From: Propionibacteriaceae bacterium
GTDB lineage: Bacteria > Actinomycetota > Actinomycetes > Propionibacteriales > Propionibacteriaceae
Reading direction: 5' to 3'
Assembly (NCBI GenBank): GCA_003158895.1
Contig: PMLO01000158.1
Coordinates: forward strand, 3,123-9,476
Length of the DNA stretch: 6,354 bases
In this document: positions 5,153 to 6,354 of the stretch, one piece after another
Layout: each line of letters opens with the position of its first letter
How positions within the stretch are numbered: position 1 is the stretch's first letter
Translations under genes and position numbers: made by a program
The notes under the pieces: generated by a model
Database searches by the model: none
Told to the model about the DNA's origin: nothing
What the model saw: the letters and a program-made list of their open reading frames with translations, nothing else

Positions 5153-6354
5153 ATGCGCGCACCCCGGATGCTGCTGGCCTTGTTGGCCTCCTTCGCCCTC
5201 GTCGTTGGCGTCATACCCACTGCGCACGCCGACGACACCACAGCGACCTACATCGTGGAGCTCAAGGACGGCGTGTCCGCCCAGAAGGTGATCCCCGGTC
5301 TGCTCGGCCCTGACGCGAAGGTCCTGGACAAAGCGATCTCCGGCGGCATCGCCACCCTCACCGCCACCCAGGCCAAGGCGCTCGAGGCGAACCCGTACGT
5401 GAAGTCGGTCCGCGTGGACAAGGTCATCTCCTCAACCGGTACGCGGGTCGGCACAGTGAAGGCCAAGGCGACCGTGACATCGTCGTCGGTCCAGAGCGGC
5501 GCGCCGTGGGATCTCGACATCCTCGACAGCCGGACCGCCTCGCTCGACGGCAACTACACGGCGCTCAACACCGGAAGCGGTGTGTCGGTGTTCGTCGTCG
5601 ACACAGGCATCTACCGGGCCCATTCCCAGTTCTCGGGCCTGACGGTCGCCGCGGGGTACGACTTCGTTGACGGTGACACCGACCCCGGCGACTGCGACGG
5701 CCAGGGCACCGCGGTGGCCAGCCTGATCGGCGGATCGACGCTGGGTGCCGCGAAGGGCGTCACACTCGTACCGCTGCGTGTCCTCGACTGCAACGGGAGC
5801 GGGTACGCCTCCGGTCTCCTCTCCGCCCTCGACTACGTCATCGCCCACCACACCGCAGGAACCCCGGCGATCGTCGACATCGGCCTCGGGACTGATGCGT
5901 TGAACGACGTCGACGCCGCCGTCCAGAGCGTCATCAATGCGGGCATCACGGTGGTCGTCGCCGCCGACTACGCGAACGTCGATGCCTGTCTCAGTAGTCC
6001 CGGCAGAGCGACGGCCGCCATCACGGTCGCGGGATCGAACTCGTCCAACGCGGAGGCGGCTAACACCTCGTACGGATCGTGCATCGATATGTACGCGCCG
6101 GGCCAGGACGTCAGCATCGCCGACATCACCGGCACGACCGCCACCGCCACGGGTTCCGGTACGGCGTACGCGGCAGGGCTCGTCGCGGGGGTCGCCGCCC
6201 AGGTCCTGCACACCAATCCCACGTGGACGCCGGCCCAGGTGTCGGCGCAGCTCGTCGCGGCCGCGACGAGCGGCAAGATCACGAATGCCCGCTCGGTGAA
6301 CAGGCTCGTGAGTCTGGGGCTTGGCTTTGAGGCGTTCGTGAAGGCGTCGTACCA
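5153..6354 (+). CDS. Secreted subtilisin-fold (S8) pseudoprotease, 3' end beyond window
   Basis: Four hundred complete codons are present and the frame is open at the window edge. Residues 1-26 are a signal peptide (Arg2, Arg5, a Leu/Val/Ala core, AHA before Asp27). Residues 31-93 resemble an I9 propeptide (YIVELKDG, ATLTATQ, NPYVKSVRVD). Residues 115-385 match proteinase-K-like S8 domains: VFVVDTG with Asp150, LVPLRVLDCNGSG (205-217), SYGSC (306-310), MYAPG (313-317) and a final VNRL. The active site is missing. The family's GHGTHVAG reads GQGTAVAS (Gln184, Ala187). The oxyanion AAGN reads AADY (Tyr273). The catalytic GTS reads GTA (Ala338), and the PH that normally follows reads GL (342-343). 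Four cysteines (181, 212, 279, 310) are kept, so the extracellular fold is probably stable. Proteolysis is not expected; a binding or scaffold role is inferred. The last residues, GFEAFVKASY, may open another domain. Confidence 0.88.
   Translation, partial: MRAPRMLLALLASFALVVGVIPTAHADDTTATYIVELKDGVSAQKVIPGLLGPDAKVLDKAISGGIATLTATQAKALEANPYVKSVRVDKVISSTGTRVGTVKAKATVTSSSVQSGAPWDLDILDSRTASLDGNYTALNTGSGVSVFVVDTGIYRAHSQFSGLTVAAGYDFVDGDTDPGDCDGQGTAVASLIGGSTLGAAKGVTLVPLRVLDCNGSGYASGLLSALDYVIAHHTAGTPAIVDIGLGTDALNDVDAAVQSVINAGITVVVAADYANVDACLSSPGRATAAITVAGSNSSNAEAANTSYGSCIDMYAPGQDVSIADITGTTATATGSGTAYAAGLVAGVAAQVLHTNPTWTPAQVSAQLVAAATSGKITNARSVNRLVSLGLGFEAFVKASY

Noticed and set aside
4241..5241. Minus-strand open frames covering the galE start and the galE-subtilase gap
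   Set aside because: They are shadow frames with Arg- and Gly-rich composition, no ribosome binding site and no recognisable motif, and they overlap the galE N-terminus and the signal peptide of the subtilase-like gene.
5432..6211. 259-codon minus-strand open frame antisense to the subtilase-like gene
   Set aside because: Its composition (Arg, Asp, Gly, Val) is typical of the reverse of a GC-rich gene, while the plus-strand frame has clear S8-family motifs.
5153..6354. Subtilase-like gene as a decaying pseudogene
   Set aside because: There is no frameshift or stop in 400 codons. Signal peptide, propeptide, fold motifs and cysteines are kept, and a good ribosome binding site is present. The losses are confined to the active site.

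Overview
The window is GC-rich DNA of an actinomycete type. Codon third positions are strongly G/C, GTG starts are used, two genes appear to have leaderless promoters, and RmlC and RmlD are fused in one protein. Family-level placement (for example Nocardioidaceae) is only a guess. The core is a complete dTDP-L-rhamnose pathway in four enzymatic steps carried by three genes. Next to it lie a UDP-glucose 4-epimerase, a small conserved protein of unknown function, and the 5' part of a secreted subtilisin-fold protein.

Layout. Bases 62-2437 (minus strand) form a tight rmlB-rmlCD operon, with 3 bp between the two genes. rmlA (2499-3368, plus) diverges from it across a 61-bp gap that packs overlapping candidate -10 elements for both directions and an 11-bp palindrome. 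Downstream of rmlA, three contiguous 22-bp repeats (3375-3440) fill the space to a convergent gene for a 134-aa protein (3438-3842, minus). That gene follows galE (3892-4887, minus) by 49 bp. A 265-bp divergent region (4888-5152) separates galE from the subtilase-like gene (5153 to the window end, plus, open at its 3' end). The latter has a 27-bp hairpin just before its ribosome binding site.

How the genes fit together. RmlA activates glucose-1-phosphate with dTTP, RmlB makes the 4-keto-6-deoxy sugar, and the fused RmlC-RmlD protein is placed to epimerise and reduce it to dTDP-L-rhamnose. GalE would supply UDP-galactose. Both sugars are used in actinobacterial cell-wall and surface glycans. 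rmlB and galE share the nonamer GGCTAGTGT placed so that transcription should begin at or next to the start codon, which suggests co-regulated, leaderless expression.

The most unusual item is the last gene. It keeps a signal peptide, an I9-type propeptide, the proteinase-K-like fold and all four cysteines expected of that fold, but lacks the catalytic His (Gln), the catalytic Ser (Ala) and the oxyanion-hole Asn (Tyr). It reads as a secreted pseudoprotease in an intact reading frame, not as a decayed gene. No RNA gene, CRISPR array, insertion sequence or phage gene was seen.
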